From NCBI RefSeq assembly GCF_002741055.1, contig NZ_CP016809.1, forward strand, positions 4,380,501 through 4,444,500: DNA of 64,000 bases, read 5' to 3'. Shown piece after piece: positions 60,885 through 64,000 of the stretch. The notes beneath the pieces were generated by a model. That model was given only the letters and a program-made list of their open reading frames with translations. It did no database searches and was not told where the DNA came from. The position numbers and the translations under genes are program-made. Source of the stretch: Paenibacillus ihbetae (GTDB lineage Bacteria > Bacillota > Bacilli > Paenibacillales > Paenibacillaceae). Each line of letters opens with the position of its first letter. The stretch's first letter is position 1.

Positions 60885-61535
60885 TTACTCAATCTCCCCG
60901 GTACGGTCATCGTCCAGAGCGGAGGAATATTTCGGATAGAGCCTGCGGATGCAGTCGGGACAAATATCGTGCGTAAATTCGATGGGAAGGCGGCTCTCAA
61001 GATAGCTTTCAACCGGTTCCCATGTCTCTTCCTGGCTGACATGCTTGCATACGGCGCAGATGGGGATGTGTTCCGGTAGGGGGAGGCTGCGGGCAAGCGT
61101 CTGCTCGAGCAGGATTTGCCGCTGTTTATATTTCGTAATGTCGGTAAAGGAGAGGACGGCGCCGTGAATGAAATTGTCGCTGCTTACGGACAGCGGCTGG
61201 ACCTCGCACAGCACCCAGAATACTTTGCGGTTCCGGGAGACCGAATACTCCAGGACGCAATCCGGCTGGCTTCCTTCGAGAACGGCTCTGACCGAGGATA
61301 AATAATGTTCACCGTCCAAGCTGCCGAAATCGACCTTCCCAAAGCACCCGGGCATAATATCAAAAAATGATGCCCCCTGCCATTGAAAATCAGGCGAGAC
61401 ACCATATCTTACGGACATCGTCACAAGCGGGTCGTTTATCTTATCGATCATACCGTCGGGCGTGATAATCATCAGGCCCCTGTTCAAGGCATGGACGGCA
61501 TAGTTCCAAGCTGTGCTCATGGTATCGTAGGGCAA
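60885..61535 (-). CDS. PAS domain protein with C-terminal Cys pairs
   Basis: 216 residues. PAS fold about residues 15-135 (ALNRGLMIITPDGMIDKINDPLV, SVSRNRKVFWVLCEVQPLSV, GAVLSFTDITKYKQ); then a C-terminal ICAVCKHVSQEE...HDICPDCIRRLYP with two CxxC motifs, a pattern known at the ends of PAS/response-regulator proteins, where it probably binds metal. TTG 61535 is 10 nt from AGAGGAG. No output domain, so a partner is likely. Divergent from an XRE regulator. Confidence 0.8.
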   Translation of the reverse strand: MPYDTMSTAWNYAVHALNRGLMIITPDGMIDKINDPLVTMSVRYGVSPDFQWQGASFFDIMPGCFGKVDFGSLDGEHYLSSVRAVLEGSQPDCVLEYSVSRNRKVFWVLCEVQPLSVSSDNFIHGAVLSFTDITKYKQRQILLEQTLARSLPLPEHIPICAVCKHVSQEETWEPVESYLESRLPIEFTHDICPDCIRRLYPKYSSALDDDRTGEIE

Positions 61536-61713
61536 AAGGGTTCGCTCCTCTTACGAAATAGACTCATGGGTAAAAGGTACAACGATCCATGGGTCCTATG
61601 GTATAATTTAGGCAACATAGATAGATTATACACGTTTTTAAGTGCTTATGCAAGAAGAAAATACGTATTTAAGATATTTTCTTTGGAAAGAGAATCAGGA
61701 AGGCGGTTGTTTG

Positions 61714-62070
61714 ATGCAGTCTATTTACCAACGAATCGAACATCTGATAGAAAGCCGGGGTATGACGAAGAAGGCGTTCTGTGAAACCCTCGGGATCAGC
61801 ACAGGGAATTTTGGTGACTGGAAGCGAGGGAAAACAACGCCGAGTACGAATAAATTAATTGAAATTGCCGCATTTTTCTCCGTTAGCCTGGACTGGTTGA
61901 TTATCGGGAAGGGCAAGCCCACCACCCGAGTGAACGAAACGCGAGAGGAATATGAGGCAGAAACGGCGCTGTCCGCGCTGTCGGGTCTCGAAGAAAGCGA
62001 GAAGGAGTTCATACGGGAGTACCTTGAGTTTTCGGCTTACCGAAGGGATAAGCGAAACGAGAAGACCTAG
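61714..62070 (+). CDS. XRE family transcriptional regulator
   Basis: 118 residues. Helix-turn-helix at about residues 1-60: RIEHLIESRGMTKKAFCETLGISTGNFGDWKRGKTTPSTNKLIEIAAFF. The second half is acidic and helical. GGAAGGCGG before ATG 61714; the frame begins at 61642. Divergent from the PAS gene. Target unknown. Confidence 0.9.
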   Translation: MQSIYQRIEHLIESRGMTKKAFCETLGISTGNFGDWKRGKTTPSTNKLIEIAAFFSVSLDWLIIGKGKPTTRVNETREEYEAETALSALSGLEESEKEFIREYLEFSAYRRDKRNEKT

Positions 62071-62118
62071 CCTTGCCAAGGCATGGATTGCAGGTAATAA
62101 GCAGGTAATAATTGGAGC

Positions 62119-62147
62119 TTTACAATTGGCGTTCATGGCTATATAAT
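62119..62147 (+). promoter_or_regulatory. Promoter of tRNA-Leu copy 2
   Basis: TTTACA (62119-62124), 17-bp spacer, TATAAT (62142-62147). Confidence 0.8.
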
Positions 62148-62182
62148 AGGGAATGTTCTGCTAAAGAACTTCTTTATTATAT

Positions 62183-62265
62183 GCGGTAGTGGTGGAATGG
62201 CAGACACGCTATCTTGAGGGGGTAGTGGGTGTATACCCGTGGAGGTTCGAGTCCTCTCTACCGCA
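62183..62265 (+). tRNA. tRNA-Leu (GAG), copy 2
   Basis: Same 83-nt sequence as 53040-53122. It has its own promoter and terminator, so it is a free-standing gene. Confidence 0.97.
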
Positions 62266-62285
62266 TTATGAAGAATCAGCATAAG

Positions 62286-62327
62286 AAGCTGTTGTTCAAG
62301 CGTAAGCTTGAGCATCAGCTTTTTTTG
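62286..62327 (+). terminator. Terminator of tRNA-Leu copy 2
   Basis: AAGCTG (62286-62291) with CAGCTT (62316-62321), inner TCAAGC/GCTTGA, then seven T. Confidence 0.8.
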
Positions 62328-62456
62328 TTGTCTCGGAAACCCCGGGTTAATTCGATGCTGAGCTCACAATGCCTGTTCATACCGTTTCAATTTATGCCAC
62401 AAGTTTAAAGACTTAATATAGCGTTCATACTAGGGCATGAAGGAGTGAGGCAATTT

Positions 62457-62876
62457 ATGAAACCACTGTACACGGCAGATGTGAAGGTTGTTGGTGGACG
62501 CGAGGGCTCGATCCGGTCGTCCGACGGGGCTCTTGATCATAAGCTTAGCATGCCGAAGGAGCTTGGCGGACCCGGAGGAGAAGGAACCAATCCGGAGCAA
62601 TTGTTCGCGGCGGGATACGGGGCTTGCTACGAAAGCGCGCTGGCGAATATCGCCCGCAAGGAAGGGGTAACGCTGAAGGACGTGACGATCCATTCCCAGG
62701 TCATGATCGGCAAGGATGAAACGGACGACGGCTTTAAGCTGGCCGTGAAGCTGAGGATTGAGATGCCGGGGATCGAACGGAGCCAGGCCGAGGAGCTTGC
62801 GAAAAAGGCGCATGACTTCTGTCCGTATTCCAAAGCGACGCGAGGCAACATCGATGTGGAGCTCAACGTAATCTGA
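62457..62876 (+). CDS. ohr: Organic hydroperoxide resistance protein (OsmC/Ohr)
   Basis: 139 residues. Catalytic cysteines fit GYGACYES (about residue 60) and AHDFCPYSKATRGN (about residue 124), the Ohr pair that reduces organic peroxides. MKPLYTADVKVVGGREGSIRSSDG opens it. ATG 62457 preferred over GTG 62445; the AAGGAG ribosome site is about 12 nt from the ATG. Followed by a terminator at 62889-62925. Confidence 0.93.
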   Translation: MKPLYTADVKVVGGREGSIRSSDGALDHKLSMPKELGGPGGEGTNPEQLFAAGYGACYESALANIARKEGVTLKDVTIHSQVMIGKDETDDGFKLAVKLRIEMPGIERSQAEELAKKAHDFCPYSKATRGNIDVELNVI

Positions 62877-62888
62877 CGATTGTTATAG

Positions 62889-62925
62889 AAGGGGATTGTC
62901 CTCCATGCGGGATAATCCCCTTTTT
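62889..62925 (+). terminator. Terminator after ohr
   Basis: AAGGGGATT with AATCCCCTT, inner TCC/GGA, then five T. Confidence 0.75.
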
Positions 62926-63003
62926 ATTGCATAACAATATGGAACTTTTTCCATACTTCGCCGTATTCCGTTATTAAAAGGCAGCTTGAAAGGAGCGCAT
63001 ACT

Positions 63004-63246
63004 ATGCGTATTGAAGAGATGATCGCTGAACGGTTCGTCTGCAGCAAATGCCGCGGAACTCAGTGTGAGACGAAGGAAGTATCCATGTCGGGAGCGGGGC
63101 TCAGCAAGCTGTTCGATATTCAGCACAATCATTTCCTATTTGTATCCTGCACCCACTGCGGGTATGTGGAAGTGTTTAATCCGGATATTTTGGAGGGGAA
63201 AAAGCGCGGCCAAATCGGCTCGATCCTCGATGTGTTCTTCGGTTGA
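63004..63246 (+). CDS. Small zinc-ribbon protein
   Basis: 80 residues. N-terminal FVCSKCRGTQCETKEV and later SCTHCGYVEVFNPDIL make two CxxC pairs of a zinc ribbon. AAAGGAG 8 nt before ATG 63004. Similar small nucleic-acid-binding or sensor proteins exist, but I do not recognise a named family. Single gene, next to ohr. Confidence 0.75.
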   Translation: MRIEEMIAERFVCSKCRGTQCETKEVSMSGAGLSKLFDIQHNHFLFVSCTHCGYVEVFNPDILEGKKRGQIGSILDVFFG

Positions 63247-63271
63247 CATCGCCTTTAAAATTCTTTAATAT
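63243..63271 (+). promoter_or_regulatory. Promoter of the small CxxC gene
   Basis: TTGACA (63243-63248), 17-bp spacer, TAATAT (63266-63271). Just downstream, AGTACCAGAAAGTAC is a near-palindrome (possible operator). Confidence 0.75.
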
Positions 63272-63335
63272 GACTAAGTACCAGAAAGTACAACCAGTCA
63301 TAAGCAATTACAAATCAATATAAACGGGTGATGAC

Positions 63336-63617
63336 ATGCCATACAAACCGCAGATTACAGATGTAACCAAAGCTGGGAGCAATGAGAAGGAAGGGTTGTA
63401 CGAATTCATTATCCATTTGGCTGACGGAACGGATTGCCGCGTGTTCTACAACCGGTTTCCTGAATGGAAGATGACGGCCCTGAGCCGGCTTGGTAAAGTG
63501 CCATGCCCGGTATGCCGCAAGGATTTCATTTGTAAATGCATGGATAGATTTTCGGATGATTTCGATCAGCAGATGAGAGACGGCGAGTGGCTGAACAAAG
63601 CGGTCGAATCTGAATAA
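63336..63617 (+). CDS. Hypothetical protein with CxxC-x6-CxC motif
   Basis: 93 residues. VPCPVCRKDFICKC (about residues 55-70) suggests a metal or redox Cys cluster. Otherwise charged and soluble. GGGTGATG-type ribosome site at the ATG (weak). A strong promoter precedes it. Not recognised. Confidence 0.65.
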   Translation: MPYKPQITDVTKAGSNEKEGLYEFIIHLADGTDCRVFYNRFPEWKMTALSRLGKVPCPVCRKDFICKCMDRFSDDFDQQMRDGEWLNKAVESE

Positions 63618-63710
63618 GGCGACTTATGATGAAGCGCGGGAGAATTCCTGCGTTTTTTCTTATTGGGCGAGTTTCGCGTGTCGCATTTGCCGAAGGGGGG
63701 CAGATTGAAT

Positions 63711-64000
63711 ATGAAGAAGACGGGCAAGGATAACGAAGAATACGCCATCGTGCTGATCGACGGGGTGTGTCACTTATGCCAGGGCTTGACCCGATTCATA
63801 ATCCAGCGGGATCCAGCCTGCCATTTCCGGTTCGCGTCGCTCCAATCGGAGCTCGGGCAGTCACTGCTGGAGCAGGGAGGACTGACCCCGGACGGCGGGG
63901 ATACGATGGTTCTGATCGAAAAAGGGAGATATTATACCCGGTCGCAGGGGGCGCTGCGCATTGCCCGGCGGCTCCGCTTCCCGTGGCCTCTCGCCTATGC
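63711..64000 (+). CDS. DCC family thiol-disulfide oxidoreductase-like protein (partial)
   Basis: Only about 97 residues are in the window. DGVCHLC (about residues 18-24) is the DCC (DUF393) motif: D-G-x-C-x-x-C. GAAGGGGGG lies about 10 nt before the ATG. The 3' end is outside. Likely redox function; substrate unknown. Confidence 0.8.
   Translation, partial: MKKTGKDNEEYAIVLIDGVCHLCQGLTRFIIQRDPACHFRFASLQSELGQSLLEQGGLTPDGGDTMVLIEKGRYYTRSQGALRIARRLRFPWPLAY

Noticed and set aside
60650-61096. 148-codon minus-strand frame
   Set aside because: Covers a terminator and direct repeats and overlaps the PAS gene in another frame.

Overview
The window looks like a chromosomal segment of a Paenibacillus-type, endospore-forming Firmicute. 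The evidence is moderate-to-high GC coding sequence, strong AGGAGG-type ribosome binding sites, frequent TTG/GTG starts, spore genes (an sspH-like SASP, cmpA, a ydcC-like lipoprotein) and two blocks that keep Bacillus subtilis gene order. The blocks are tsaE-tsaB-rimI-tsaD/ABC-F/moaC/tatA-tatC/groES-groEL and ydcC-alr-ndoAI-ndoA-tex-cmpA-sprT. There are no rRNA genes, CRISPR arrays, prophages or insertion sequences. Six tRNA genes are present.

Layout. 1-5.3 kb: a truncated serine hydrolase and a TetR regulator (minus), a radical SAM protein (plus), then an NHEJ operon on the minus strand (ku, ATP ligase, LigD-type polymerase as separate genes). 5.4-6.1 kb: a small acidic protein and an sspH-like gene behind a sigma-G-like promoter. 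6.2-9.2 kb: the t6A tRNA-modification operon with rimI. 9.2-10.3 kb: a 1.2 kb non-coding gap with three simple-sequence arrays and a cluster of DnaA boxes. 10.3-18.1 kb: ABC-F ATPase (minus), 5-formyl-THF cyclo-ligase, moaC, mogA, tatA, tatC and CIRCE-controlled groESL. 18.1-21.4 kb: a structured inverted repeat, three small proteins, a secreted stalk-domain protein and a flavoprotein. 21.7-27.7 kb: a secreted 1.2-kb-residue cohesin/propeller/dockerin protein, a small cohesin protein, and a divergent GntR regulator fused to a sugar-binding-protein domain.

28-37.9 kb: a PadR/DUF1048/ABC-2 efflux cassette, a LacI regulator, a UbiA-type prenyltransferase, a lectin-like protein, then opuAA-AB-AC (glycine betaine uptake) divergent from a GbsR-type regulator. 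38-42 kb: esterase, GNAT, ArsR-type regulator and MFS transporter. 42.2-51.6 kb: ydcC-alr-ndoAI-ndoA, tex, CGNR zinc finger, DinB, cmpA and SprT genes. 51.6-53.8 kb: tRNA genes (Asn, Ser, Glu, Lys, Leu), a peptidase E-like protein and a GsiB-like KGG-repeat protein. 54-60.7 kb: a Fur-box-controlled siderophore system (Btr-like AraC regulator, lipoprotein, two FecCD permeases, fused double esterase). 60.8-64 kb: PAS protein, XRE regulator, a second identical tRNA-Leu, an Ohr-like protein, two small Cys-rich proteins and a truncated DCC-family protein.

Most interesting: the DnaA-box cluster beside tsaD, the cohesin/dockerin set with its neighbouring regulator-SBP fusion, the tandem esterase fusion in the siderophore operon, several genes below 60 codons (cmpA among them), and the hairpin element after groEL. 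All calls come from reading the sequence; no database search was run.
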